A model generated the notes under the pieces. It ran no database searches. It worked only from the letters and a program-made list of their open reading frames with translations, and was not told the origin of the DNA. Below are positions 8,529-17,824 of a stretch of 64,000 nucleotides of DNA, piece after piece. Source of the stretch: Pseudomonas orientalis (lineage in GTDB: Bacteria > Pseudomonadota > Gammaproteobacteria > Pseudomonadales > Pseudomonadaceae); assembly GCF_022807995.1 (NCBI RefSeq), contig NZ_CP094351.1:2263001-2327000 (forward strand), in the 5' to 3' direction. The position numbers and the translations under genes are program-made. Numbering within the stretch: position 1 is the first letter of the stretch; the number at the start of each line of letters is the position of its first letter.

Positions 8529-9158
8529 ATGAGCAGCGAAACCAGAAGCGCACGGCAGACCATTCTTGACAGTGCACAAGCGATTGTGGGCGCCAAGGGA
8601 TTTTCCGCGGTGGGGTTGAACGAAATCCTGCAAGCCGCGGAAGTTCCCAAGGGCTCGTTCTATCACTACTTCACCTCCAAGGATGCGTTCGGTGTGGTGC
8701 TGCTCGACACCTACTTCGATCACTACATCGAAGGCATGCAGCAGGTGTTCAGCCAACCGGGTGTGTCCCACTACGCCAGGCTGATGCGCTACTGGCAGGG
8801 CTGGATCGACAACCACACCGGCTGCACCGACGCCGGCAAATGCCTTGCCGTCAAACTCGGCGCCGAGGTGTCAGACCTTTCAGAGCCGATGCGCCTGGCG
8901 TTGCAGCGCGGTACTTCACGCACCATCGAGTTGCTCGCCATGGCGTTGCAGCACGGCGTGCAAGACGGTTCGCTGAAGATTGGGCAATCCCCTGAAAGCC
9001 TGGCCAGACGCCTGTACGCGTTGTGGCTGGGGACCAGCGTCATGGGCAAGATCACCCGTACCACCGCGCCGTTCGATGAGGCGCTGGGCCTGACCCGGCA
9101 GTTGTTGGGCCACCCCGAAAACCCTGTTATTCACCACGATCGAGGCACTGGAAAATGA
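8529..9158 (+). CDS. TetR-family repressor, NemR-like
   Basis: This 209-residue TetR/AcrR regulator has an N-terminal helix-turn-helix (FSAVGLNEILQAAEVPKGSF, YHYFTSKDAF) and an all-helical ligand domain. Cysteines at about residues 98 and 104 (NHTGCTDAGKCLAV) sit where NemR-type proteins carry redox-sensing Cys residues. It is the first gene of an operon with a DJ-1-like protein (4-base overlap) and an ene reductase, the electrophile-detoxification setting of nemRA. It probably represses its own operon through the palindrome at 8497-8511. Confidence 0.82.
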   Translation: MSSETRSARQTILDSAQAIVGAKGFSAVGLNEILQAAEVPKGSFYHYFTSKDAFGVVLLDTYFDHYIEGMQQVFSQPGVSHYARLMRYWQGWIDNHTGCTDAGKCLAVKLGAEVSDLSEPMRLALQRGTSRTIELLAMALQHGVQDGSLKIGQSPESLARRLYALWLGTSVMGKITRTTAPFDEALGLTRQLLGHPENPVIHHDRGTGK

Positions 9159-9832
9159 AAGTATTAATGGTACTGACCTCTCACGACCAGCTGGGCGATA
9201 CCGGCCGCAAGACCGGCTTCTGGCTCGAAGAGTTTGCCGCTCCCTATTACGCGTTCAAGGACGCCGGCGCCGAGGTGGTGCTGGCATCGCCTGCCGGTGG
9301 TCAGCCGCCGCTGGACCCGGTCAGTGACCAGCCGGACGCCCAGACCGAACAGACCCACCGTTTCAACGCCGACCCGGCTGCGCAGCAGGCCCTTGCCACT
9401 ACGGTGAAACTGGACTCGGTCAACGCCGATGACTTCGACACCGTGTTCTACCCAGGTGGACACGGCCCGCTGTGGGACCTGGCCGAGTCGCCGGTGTCCA
9501 TCGCGCTGATCGAGTCGTTCGAGCGTGCCGGCAAGCCTGTCGGCCTGGTCTGCCATGCCCCGGGCGCCTTGCGTCACGTCAAGTCGGTCAACGGCGAGCC
9601 TTTGATCAAGGGCCGTCGCGTCACCGGATTTTCCAACTCGGAAGAAGCCGCAGTGGGGCTGACTGACGTCGTGCCGTTCCTGATTGAAGATGAATTCAAG
9701 AAGCTCGGCGGCAAGTATGAAAAAGGCGCCGACTGGCAGTCGTTCGTGCTGGTTGATGGCCTGTTGGTGACCGGACAGAACCCCGGCAGCTCCAGCGAAG
9801 TGGCCAAGGCCCTGTTGAACCTTACCGCTTAA
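9155..9832 (+). CDS. DJ-1/PfpI (Hsp31-type) class I glutamine amidotransferase-like protein
   Basis: This 225-residue protein has the DJ-1/PfpI fold: nucleophile elbow VCHAPGAL with the catalytic Cys, the acidic residue region FYPGGHGPLWDL upstream, and a C-terminal TGQNPGSSSEVAKAL. Members of this clade detoxify glyoxals or act as holdases. The gene overlaps nemR by four bases (ATGA), so the two are co-translated. With the ene reductase downstream it forms a reactive-carbonyl response unit. The exact activity (glyoxalase III or deglycase-like) cannot be decided from the sequence. Confidence 0.85.
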   Translation: MKVLMVLTSHDQLGDTGRKTGFWLEEFAAPYYAFKDAGAEVVLASPAGGQPPLDPVSDQPDAQTEQTHRFNADPAAQQALATTVKLDSVNADDFDTVFYPGGHGPLWDLAESPVSIALIESFERAGKPVGLVCHAPGALRHVKSVNGEPLIKGRRVTGFSNSEEAAVGLTDVVPFLIEDEFKKLGGKYEKGADWQSFVLVDGLLVTGQNPGSSSEVAKALLNLTA

Positions 9833-9870
9833 CTTAACCCCACCGACTTAAACCCACCGATTGATGCATG

Positions 9871-9898
9871 TGGCGGCTCGCAAGAGTCGCCAGTGTTT
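9871..9898 (+). terminator. hairpin followed by T-run between the DJ-1-like gene and nemA
   Basis: TGGCGGCTC-GCAA-GAGTCGCCA forms a 9-bp stem (one G-T pair) with a GCAA tetraloop, followed by GTGTTTTC. It is well placed for partial termination or for processing between the second and third genes of the operon, which could set the ene reductase level apart from the regulator. Confidence 0.55.
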
Positions 9899-9926
9899 TC
9901 GCTCGTCCTGAATTTGGAAGATTTCC

Positions 9927-11054
9927 ATGGCTCATCCGTTGAACACTCCCGTAAAACTGGGGCATCACACCCTGAACAACCGCATCGTGTTGCCGCCTCT
10001 GACACGTCAGCGCAGCGCTCAACCGGGCGATATCGCCACCGACTTGATGGCCACGTACTACCGTCAGCGCGCCAGTGCCGGTTTCATGGTCAGCGAGGGC
10101 ACCCAGATCGAGCCCCGTGGCCAGGGTTACGCGTGGACGCCGGGGATCTACACGCCCGCGCAGATCGACGGCTGGCGCAAGGTCACCGAGGCGGTGCATG
10201 CCGAGGGCGGCGTGATCTTCGCCCAGCTGTGGCATGTGGGCCGCGTATCCCATAACGCCTTGCAACCCGACGGCGCCGCGCCGGTCGCACCCTCGGCGAT
10301 CCAGGCCCTGCAGGCCAAGGCCTTTATCGAAACCGCGCCGGGTCTGGGCGAGCTGAAACAACCGCCGGTGCCCCGCGCCCTGACGGTGCTGGAGATCGAG
10401 GAACTGGTCGGCCACTACGCACAAGCGGCGCGCAATGCACTGGACGCCGGCTTCGACGGGGTGGAGATTCATTCGGCCAACGGTTATCTGGTCAACCAGT
10501 TTATCTCGGCCCATTCCAACCAGCGCGATGATGAATACGGTGGCACGCTGGACAATCGCCTGCGCTTTTTGCGTGAAATCGTCGAAGCCGTGTGCCGGGT
10601 GGTGGGCCCGGAGCGCGTAGGCGTGCGCTTTTCGCCGTTGTTCAGCGGCACCGATCAGGAACGTGTCTACATCGGCCTGGTGGAAGAAGACCCGCACCAC
10701 ACCTACATCGAAGCGATCAAGGTGCTGGAACAGTCGGGTATCGCTTATGTCTCCATCGCCGAAGCCGACTGGGACAATGCCCCCGACCTGCCCGACAGCT
10801 TCCGCCAGGCCGTGCGCAGCACTTTCAGTGGGCGCATCATCTATGCCGGCCGCTACACCGCCGAACGTGGCGCAAAACTGGTGGAAGCCGGGCTGGCGGA
10901 CCTGATTGCATTCGGCCGGCCATTCATTGCCAACCCTGACCTGCCGCAGCGGATCTTCAATGGCTGGCCGTTGAATGCGTTGCAGGCTGAGGGGTTGTAT
11001 GGCGGGACTGAGGCGGGGTATGTGGATTATCCGGAATATGTTCAACCAGGCTGA
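9927..11054 (+). CDS. NemA-like ene reductase (Old Yellow Enzyme family)
   Basis: This 375-residue FMN-dependent flavoprotein reduces activated C=C bonds and nitro compounds such as N-ethylmaleimide. Family features include the start PVKLGHHTLNNRIVLPPLTRQR, the substrate-binding H-x2-N type segment GVEIHSANGYLVNQFISAHSNQRDDEYGG (shown here by position 176-204 rather than in full detail elsewhere), and the FMN phosphate site FGRPFIANPDLP near the C-terminus. The length matches the family. It is the last gene of the nemR-like operon, though a hairpin separates it from the preceding gene. Confidence 0.92.
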   Translation: MAHPLNTPVKLGHHTLNNRIVLPPLTRQRSAQPGDIATDLMATYYRQRASAGFMVSEGTQIEPRGQGYAWTPGIYTPAQIDGWRKVTEAVHAEGGVIFAQLWHVGRVSHNALQPDGAAPVAPSAIQALQAKAFIETAPGLGELKQPPVPRALTVLEIEELVGHYAQAARNALDAGFDGVEIHSANGYLVNQFISAHSNQRDDEYGGTLDNRLRFLREIVEAVCRVVGPERVGVRFSPLFSGTDQERVYIGLVEEDPHHTYIEAIKVLEQSGIAYVSIAEADWDNAPDLPDSFRQAVRSTFSGRIIYAGRYTAERGAKLVEAGLADLIAFGRPFIANPDLPQRIFNGWPLNALQAEGLYGGTEAGYVDYPEYVQPG

Positions 11055-11068
11055 GCTCGACAGCTACC

Positions 11069-11233
11069 CTGTGGCGAGGGAGCTAACGGGTATCTACCTG
11101 ACGCTCCGAGATCCAAATGTGGGAGGGGCGGTGCGACGATTCGACTTGCCCCCCCTTGGCTACTCGTCAGCCTATGACTATCTTACTGATGCTCCACAAT
11201 CCAAATGTGGGAGGGGGCTTGCCCCCGATGGCG
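11069..11233. repeat. cluster of decayed REP sequences
   Basis: Three REP remnants follow the ene reductase: a GIII-like half (TGTGGCGAGGGAGCT, 11069-11083), a GI half with a broken partner (AATGTGGGAGGGGCGG from about 11116), and a clean single GI REP (AATGTGGGAGGGGGCTTGCC, from 11204). The 24 bases before the second remnant (11090-11113) are nearly the same as those before the REPIN at 1062, so a longer unit than the REP itself was copied. No gene is seen between 11055 and 11395. Confidence 0.75.
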
Positions 11234-11319
11234 GCCGGGCCGACCAGGATGTTGGATTGGACCGAGTACATATCCGTTTCTGCGGTCATGGCTGCTAATG
11301 GTTCCGCTTTTACAGCGGC

Positions 11320-11395
11320 TCACTTTTGAAAAGCGCAAAAGTAAGCAAAACGCTCTTGCCCCACCACTCGGCACCTCGCTAATGCTCGGTGTGCC
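11320..11395. repeat. left part of a hairpin-rich repeat interrupted by the IS110 element
   Basis: The segment contains ACTTTTG-aaaagcg-CAAAAGT and leads up to TCGGTGTGCC before the CT core. Joining it directly to CACTCCGGCTTGAATCC at 12511 gives what I recall as a continuous repeat found in many copies in pseudomonads. The continuity is inferred, and an empty-site comparison would settle it. Confidence 0.5.
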
Positions 11396-11410
11396 CTTGT
11401 AAGATTATTT

Positions 11411-12493
<1,083 letters not shown>

Positions 12494-12516
12494 ATTTCGA
12501 CACGGTTGCTCACTCC

Positions 12517-12605
12517 GGCTTGAATCCGTGGGCCGCCGCAATGGGCCATCCCTGGCCCAGTGCGGCTAACCCGGCGTCCTGCCGGGTTACCCACGGATTC
12601 AAGCC
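12517..12605. repeat. 89-bp cloverleaf-like inverted repeat next to the IS110 insertion
   Basis: The outer arms GGCTTGAATCCGTGGG and CCCACGGATTCAAGCC (16 bp, perfect) enclose two hairpins: GCCGCA-a-TGGGCCA/TGGCCCA-g-TGCGGC, and TAACCCGGC-gtcct-GCCGGGTTA. The result is a three-way junction that could form in DNA or RNA. It begins six bases after the right end of the IS element. It is likely the right part of the repeat split by the insertion. Confidence 0.85.
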
Positions 12606-12638
12606 TGCGTTCGGCCAGCGTGGTTTAACGGGGCGCCT

Positions 12639-12770
12639 AAGATCAAGATCAAAAGCAAGATCAAGATCAAGGGCGACTCGCTTCGCATCGTGGTTACGGT
12701 TGGGCGCTGCTGAAGTTGTGTGGATACCTATGCTCCAGCGCTCCAGCGGGAGCAAGCTCCCTCGCCACAG
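12639..12770. repeat. short direct repeat and single GIII-like REP
   Basis: AAGATCAAGATCAA occurs twice (12639-12652 and 12657-12670) separated by AAGC. A lone REP (AGCGGGAGCAAGCTCCCTCG) follows at 12745-12764, just downstream of the quinone oxidoreductase stop. No gene is evident between 12494 and 12781. Confidence 0.7.
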
Positions 12771-12781
12771 GGGTGACTGGT

Positions 12782-13780
12782 TTATTCGACGCGCAGCACA
12801 ATTTTGCCGATATGGTCGCCACCTTCCATGCGGGCGTGGGCCTGGGCGGCGTCGGTGTATTCGTACACCTTGTCGATGATCGGCAGGCAACGGCCCTCGC
12901 TCAGCACCGGCCAAATGTGTTCACGCAACTGCTCGGCGATGGCGGCCTTTTCTTCGCGGGTGCGGGCGCGCAGCAGGGAACCTGTGATCACCGCGCGTTT
13001 GCCGAGGATGGTCAGCAGGTCCACATCATTGGCCTTGGCGCCACCGAGAAAGCCCAGTATCACCAGGTGGCCGTCCATGCCCAGGGCCTTGAGGTTGTTG
13101 TTGAGGTACGAGGCACCCATGATATCGAGGATCACATCGACGCCTTGGCCTGCGGTTTTCTCGGCGATGACCTGGGCAAAATCCGCTTCGCGATAATTGA
13201 TCGGCTGCGCCCCGAGCTTGGCGATGGCCTCGCATTTTTCGGCGCTGCCGGCGGTGGCGAATGCCTCGATACCGAACTCCCGGCAGAGCATCAGGGCGGT
13301 AGTGCCGATGCCACTGGTGCCGCCGTGGATCAGCGCGCGCTGGCCGTTGCAGGCACCGCCGAGACCGAACAGGTTGGCCCAGACGGTGAAGAAAGTCTCC
13401 GGCACGGCCGCCGCTTGAATCCAGTCCATGCCTTCGGGAATCGGCAACGCCTGGCTGGCCGGCACCGTGCAGAATTGCGCATAGCCGCCGCCGTTGGTCA
13501 GGGCGCAGACCTTGTCGCCCAGCGTGTATTGGTGCACGCCTTCGCCCAGCGCCACCACTTCACCGGCCACTTCCAGGCCGGGGATCGGGCTCATGCCGGG
13601 CTTCATCGGGTATTTGCCGGCGCGTTGCAGGGCGTCGGGACGGTTGACCCCGGCGGCATGCACGCGAATCAGGATCTCGCCGGGGCCGGCCACCGGTACG
13701 TCTGCGCGACGCGGCTGCAGCACCTCGGGGCCGCCGGGGGCGGTGATTTCGATCAGGGTCATTTCTTGGGGCAGGGTCAT
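12782..13780 (-). CDS. zinc-independent NAD(P)H quinone oxidoreductase (MDR family, PIG3-like)
   Basis: This 332-residue medium-chain dehydrogenase/reductase has a GroES-like N-terminus (PGEILIRVHAAGVNRPDALQRAGKY) and a Rossmann nucleotide-binding domain (ALIHGGTSGIGTTALML, residues about 144-160). The Cys cluster for structural zinc and the zinc-binding catalytic residues of alcohol dehydrogenases are lacking, so it groups with quinone oxidoreductases of the TP53I3/QorA kind. It probably reduces quinones or enones with NADPH. It is a single gene with no clear operon partners, divergent from the DoxX gene. Confidence 0.88.
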   Translation of the reverse strand: MTLPQEMTLIEITAPGGPEVLQPRRADVPVAGPGEILIRVHAAGVNRPDALQRAGKYPMKPGMSPIPGLEVAGEVVALGEGVHQYTLGDKVCALTNGGGYAQFCTVPASQALPIPEGMDWIQAAAVPETFFTVWANLFGLGGACNGQRALIHGGTSGIGTTALMLCREFGIEAFATAGSAEKCEAIAKLGAQPINYREADFAQVIAEKTAGQGVDVILDIMGASYLNNNLKALGMDGHLVILGFLGGAKANDVDLLTILGKRAVITGSLLRARTREEKAAIAEQLREHIWPVLSEGRCLPIIDKVYEYTDAAQAHARMEGGDHIGKIVLRVE

Positions 13781-13975
13781 GGACGGGTTCCTGTAACGAT
13801 GAGCGTATGGTGTGGGACCGTGGCGAGCGGTCGACGGTTCAGCCAGATGATGCCCGCTTCCAGCAGCAGTGCAACCCCGATGGCGCCGGTTGCGAAGTCA
13901 GCACACCCCTGCAAGCCCGGCGTCGCGGTCAGGGCCACACTGGCGGTCGGTCATTTCGACGGACACAGGTGGCGT

Positions 13976-14362
13976 ATGAACGAAACAAGAAATCAGGCTA
14001 TCGGGCTGTTGTTTCTGCGGGTCAGCGGGGCGCTGTTTTTGCTGTGGGTGCACGGGTTGCCGAAACTGCTCAACTACAGCGAACAGCTGAAGCTGATCGA
14101 AGATCCGTTTCACTTGGGCGCGTCTGTCACCTTGTGGCTGGCGATTTTTGCCGAAGTGCTCTGCCCGGTGTTGATCGTTGCGGGCGTGCTGGTGCGCCTG
14201 GCGTGCCTGCCGATCCTGGCGGTGCTGGTGATCGCGCTGCTGGTGGTGCATCCGCAGTGGACGCTGTTCGAAGGGCAGTTTGGCTGGCTGTTGATGATCA
14301 TCTTTACCAGCATCCTGATCGCCGGGCCGGGGCAACTGACGCTGGGGCAGCGGTTTGCCTGA
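13976..14362 (+). CDS. DoxX-family membrane protein
   Basis: This 128-residue protein has four hydrophobic helices and the DoxX pattern (LLFLRVSGALFLLWVHGLPK; then ELCPVL-like FAEVLCPVLIVAGVLVRL). Family members are small inner-membrane proteins linked to redox or thiol stress, mostly without known biochemistry. The ATG at 13976 is preceded by AGGTGG. The open frame extends far upstream but only as an antisense shadow of the quinone oxidoreductase. It ends against a REPIN that probably terminates it and the convergent hydrolase. Confidence 0.8.
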   Translation: MNETRNQAIGLLFLRVSGALFLLWVHGLPKLLNYSEQLKLIEDPFHLGASVTLWLAIFAEVLCPVLIVAGVLVRLACLPILAVLVIALLVVHPQWTLFEGQFGWLLMIIFTSILIAGPGQLTLGQRFA

Positions 14363-14379
14363 TAGTCAAGGTGATTCAA

Positions 14380-14470
14380 CTGTGGGAGGGGGTTTGCTCC
14401 CGATGAGGGTGTGTCAGTCACTGAATGTATCGACTGATACCCGCCATCGGGAGCAAGCCCCCTCCCACAG
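14380..14470. repeat. REPIN, GI type (diverged)
   Basis: TGTGGGAGGGGGTTTGCTCC and its inverted partner GGGAGCAAGCCCCCTCCCACA enclose about 48 bases. The core reads TTTGCTCC on one side and CTTGCTCC on the other, so this copy has drifted. It lies between the convergent DoxX and hydrolase genes. Confidence 0.88.
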
Positions 14471-14477
14471 GGGATTT

Positions 14478-15296
14478 TCAGCGGTTCAGGAAGGCCAGCA
14501 GATCTTCATTGAGCTGTTGAGTGTGGGTGGCGGCGAATCCGTGGGGTGCGTCCTTGTACACCTTCAGTTGCGCGCCTTCGATCATCTGGGCCGCGACTTT
14601 GCCGGTGGTTTCGAACGGCACGATCTGGTCACCGTCACCGTGGATGACCAGGGTGGGCACGTCGATGCTGGCCATGTCCGAGCGGAAGTCGGTCTGCGAG
14701 AACGCGGTCACGCAATCCACGGTGGATTTGAGCGAGGCCTGCAGGGCGATCTGCAGGGTTTGGGTGAGTACACCTTCCGAAACCTTCTGGCCCTTGTTGA
14801 GCCCGAAGAACGGCGTGTTGAAATCGCTGATGAACTGCGCACGGTCCTTCAGCAGGCCGGCCTTGATGCCATCGAATACGTCGTTGGGCACGCCCTGGGG
14901 GTAGTCGTCTTTCTGGCCGAAGATCGGCGTCACGGCGCCGAGCAGCACCAGCCCGGCGACCCGTGCGCTGCCATGGCGCGCAATGTAGCGGGCTACATCG
15001 CCGCCGCCCATGGAGAAGCCCACCAGCGTTACGTCCTTGAGGTCCAGGTGTTCGATCAACTGGGCGATATCGTCGGCGAAGGTGTCGTAGTCGTTGCCGG
15101 TCCACGGCTGGTCCGAGCGGCCAAAGCCTCGGCGGTCGAACGCGAGGGTGCGAAAGCCACGGCTGCTCAGGTATTCCATCTGGTATTCCCACATGTCGGC
15201 ATCCAGCGGCCAGCCGTGGCTGAACAGCACGGGCTTGCCGCTGCCCCAGTCCTTGAAATAGATCCGGGTACCGTCTTTGGCAACGAATGTGCTCAT
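14478..15296 (-). CDS. alpha/beta hydrolase (non-haem chloroperoxidase/esterase type)
   Basis: This 272-residue alpha/beta hydrolase has an oxyanion region (VLFSHGWPLDADMWEYQM), a nucleophile elbow GFSMGG with Ser near 98, an acid in the HGDGDQIVP segment, and a catalytic His in DAPHGFAATH near the C-terminus. The triad and length match cofactor-free haloperoxidases/perhydrolases, which mainly act as esterases. No signal peptide. The ATG at 15296 is preceded by a strong AAAGGAG. Confidence 0.88.
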   Translation of the reverse strand: MSTFVAKDGTRIYFKDWGSGKPVLFSHGWPLDADMWEYQMEYLSSRGFRTLAFDRRGFGRSDQPWTGNDYDTFADDIAQLIEHLDLKDVTLVGFSMGGGDVARYIARHGSARVAGLVLLGAVTPIFGQKDDYPQGVPNDVFDGIKAGLLKDRAQFISDFNTPFFGLNKGQKVSEGVLTQTLQIALQASLKSTVDCVTAFSQTDFRSDMASIDVPTLVIHGDGDQIVPFETTGKVAAQMIEGAQLKVYKDAPHGFAATHTQQLNEDLLAFLNR

Positions 15297-15392
15297 CTGA
15301 AGCTCCTTTGTCTGCATGAAAAGAGTGGGTGAAAACCACGCCACTATTGCGCCAAAGCCGACGCGCGGCTTGTATCGGTGTGCTTGCCGGCG

Positions 15393-16784
15393 TTACCAGC
15401 TGAACTTGAGTTCCATGCCCAGGTAGTTGCTGTCGTGTCCGCCGGCATCGCGCAGGGTCTGGCCGATCGCGTAATGCACGGCTTCGACCGCGCCGGTCAG
15501 GTTCGACGTGAAGGCGTAGTCGGTTCTCAGCTGACCATAGGCGCCAGTCCAGCGTTCACCCTGGCCTGCGGTGCCGGCGACCGGTACGCTGGGCTGGGTG
15601 TAGACCGCATCTGCAGTGGTTTGCCGCCACAGCAGGCCGACGGCGGCTTGCACGCTGAGCCTGGCGATGGGCTTGACGGTAATCGACGGCTTGACGTGGA
15701 TCAGGTTGCTGTAGCCGGTATAGCCTGCCAGGGAAAAATAGTAGCCGTTGGGGAACAGCGGGTTGAAGGTGCCGACCGTACCGTCCCCGTTTTTGCGGTC
15801 GCCGGAAGCGATGTCCAGTTGCAGGCCCAGGCGCGGTTTCCACGCCAGGCTGTCAAAGGTGTAGCCGGTGCGGCTGCCGCCGGCCCAGGCGCGGATGTCC
15901 TTGCTGCCCACCGAACCGCCTTGCAGCATGGCTTCGATGTCCCAGTCGAACCCCTGCGCCGCGCCGCCCAGGCGCGCATCGAACAACTGGCGCGTCTCGT
16001 CGCCATCGACGTCCAGGTAGTGCGCCGCGCTGCGTTCGTAAACGCCGTAGTAGGCCGACAGCTCGTTCGTGCCGCCCACCAGGCGCTCGACCCGCAGCAG
16101 GTGAAAGCGCGCATCGCTGTTGGATTTATCGTCGAAATGCCGGCCATCCTGGTACTGCACCGGTTGGCTGGCAATCCCGATAAAGCGCCAGTTCGGGGTT
16201 TCCCAGTCGGCCCACACCGCATCGAACGACTGCCGCACATTCGGGCCGTCCCGTGACGAAATGAAACGCTGCAAGTCGAAGGCGAAATCCTGGCGGCCGA
16301 TCCGGCTCTTGAACGTGCCGCTGCTGAAGGTGTTCACGTATTCGGCAAAGGCCAGGCGCAGATCCACGCGGTTCTGATCGGCGCCGCCGATCGTGGTCTT
16401 GTCATAGGCGCGCACGTCTTCAAGCTGGGTGAACACGCGCCAGTGCTCATTCAAGTGCAGGTCGGCATGCACCTGAAAGCGCTGGATCAAATAGCGGTCA
16501 CGGGCCACGCCCTTTACGCCGAAACCGCTGGCGTCATTCATCTCGAAACGCTCGCGCAAGGTCGCGCCCAGGGACAGGTAGGTGAACGGGTCGGTGCCGG
16601 ACAGCGGGATGTACTTGAGGTTGTCCAGCGGCTGCGTGCGCAGCGCCGGGTCCTTGAGCACCGACCAGTCTTCCTGCCAGCGATTGGCCTTGATCGCCGG
16701 TCGGCTCGGTTGATCCTCGGCATGGACGCTGCCGATCAGCAGCGGCCACAGCACGGCCAGGCTCCAGCCTGTGTGGCGAATCAT
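15393..16784 (-). CDS. alginate-export-family outer-membrane beta-barrel (AlgE-like)
   Basis: This 463-residue protein starts with a signal peptide (cleavage likely after SVHA-ED). It then has alternating amphipathic strands throughout and ends in an aromatic residue (LGMELKFSW), as outer-membrane barrels do. Local similarity to the alginate export domain family is seen in LRERFEMNDA, SRIGRQDFAFDLQRFIS and WDIEAMLQGGS. No alginate biosynthesis gene is nearby, so it is probably a porin-like channel for another anionic or sugar-like substrate. It overlaps the preceding VOC gene by four bases and is therefore co-transcribed with it. Confidence 0.75.
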   Translation of the reverse strand: MIRHTGWSLAVLWPLLIGSVHAEDQPSRPAIKANRWQEDWSVLKDPALRTQPLDNLKYIPLSGTDPFTYLSLGATLRERFEMNDASGFGVKGVARDRYLIQRFQVHADLHLNEHWRVFTQLEDVRAYDKTTIGGADQNRVDLRLAFAEYVNTFSSGTFKSRIGRQDFAFDLQRFISSRDGPNVRQSFDAVWADWETPNWRFIGIASQPVQYQDGRHFDDKSNSDARFHLLRVERLVGGTNELSAYYGVYERSAAHYLDVDGDETRQLFDARLGGAAQGFDWDIEAMLQGGSVGSKDIRAWAGGSRTGYTFDSLAWKPRLGLQLDIASGDRKNGDGTVGTFNPLFPNGYYFSLAGYTGYSNLIHVKPSITVKPIARLSVQAAVGLLWRQTTADAVYTQPSVPVAGTAGQGERWTGAYGQLRTDYAFTSNLTGAVEAVHYAIGQTLRDAGGHDSNYLGMELKFSW

Positions 16785-17677
16785 TTTGCCGCGGTGAGTT
16801 GGTGAATTTCCGCGACATAACCGCCGGGGAATTCAACCAGTGCGCTGCGTCGACCCTTGCTGTCGAACGCGGGCACCAGCACCTTGGCCCCGGACCCGGT
16901 GGCCTTGCCAAGGGTGGCGGCCAGGTCGTTGACCTGATAGCCGGTGGTGTCATGGCCGAACGGGTAGGGCAGTTGGCCATTGGTGACCAGCACGGCCATG
17001 CGCCCGAAGGGCGACTCAATCTCCACGCGACGGTAAGTGCCACCCGCCTGGCCGACATCCACGGCGGGCGCGTGCTTGTCGTCGCTCACGACCTTGCCAT
17101 GGGAGAAACCGAGGAACGCCTTGATAAAGCGCTCGGCGCTGTCGTTGGAAACATATACGCGGTTTTCCGGAACGGTCTCGAACGCCGCGTAATCCGGGGT
17201 CTTGGTGTGCCAGTAAAGCTGCATGTTGACGCCGCCCGGCCACTGCACCACGGCGTCGCGGCCGATGGGGTCGGGAAAGTCGCTGACGATCACATCGGCG
17301 CCATTGTCCCGCGCCGCCTTGAGCGCCACGTCCATGTCCTTGACCAGATAACCGTTGCGCTCCTGGCCGAACGGGTGCGGCACGGGCGTGGTAAAGCCGA
17401 ACAACGACACCGTACCCGCCGGGGTCTGCAGCAATTGCGAGGTGGTACTGCTCGGCACCGGCAGCACATTCACCACCACCTGGGGCGTGCTTTTGCCGCC
17501 GAAGGTAGCCAGGAAACTCTGGGCGAAACGGTCGACATCGGCCGGCGCGACATACACGTGGCTGGTGTCATATTGCGGCGCCACGGCGACGCTCGGGGTG
17601 GCCGCCAAAGCGCTGTTCGTCATTACGCTTGCCAACAGCGTCAATGCCACGGATACCTTGATTGCTTTGTTACGCAT
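16781..17677 (-). CDS. exported VOC/glyoxalase-fold protein
   Basis: This 298-residue protein has a clear Sec signal peptide (MRNKAIKVSVALTLLASVMT then NSALA-A) and two VOC-like halves. Each has a beta-alpha-beta start (TSHVYVAPADVDRFAQSFL; ENRVYVSNDSAERFIKAFL) and repeated NGYLVKDMD / TGYQVNDLAA segments. VOC enzymes are metal-dependent lyases or dioxygenases and are seldom secreted. Start: ATG at 17677 with GGAG seven bases upstream. The four-base overlap with the AlgE-like porin suggests the pair handles one substrate at the cell surface. The function is unknown. Confidence 0.75.
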   Translation of the reverse strand: MRNKAIKVSVALTLLASVMTNSALAATPSVAVAPQYDTSHVYVAPADVDRFAQSFLATFGGKSTPQVVVNVLPVPSSTTSQLLQTPAGTVSLFGFTTPVPHPFGQERNGYLVKDMDVALKAARDNGADVIVSDFPDPIGRDAVVQWPGGVNMQLYWHTKTPDYAAFETVPENRVYVSNDSAERFIKAFLGFSHGKVVSDDKHAPAVDVGQAGGTYRRVEIESPFGRMAVLVTNGQLPYPFGHDTTGYQVNDLAATLGKATGSGAKVLVPAFDSKGRRSALVEFPGGYVAEIHQLTAAK

Positions 17678-17824
17678 GCCCATTCTCCAGCGCTTGTGCA
17701 GGTTCGAAAGCCGTGAGGTTAGGGCGCGCAGGGCAGCGCGAATTGTATGGACGTGCTCGGTTGAACGTTTCAGCGCCCCGGCGTGTCCACCGAACTCTTC
17801 CGTCAGATCACGCAGGTGAACGAA

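Noticed and set aside
12716..13975. A long plus-strand frame leading into the DoxX gene
   Set aside because: The first 420 codons mirror the quinone oxidoreductase on the other strand; only the last 128 residues from the ATG at 13976 form a protein family.
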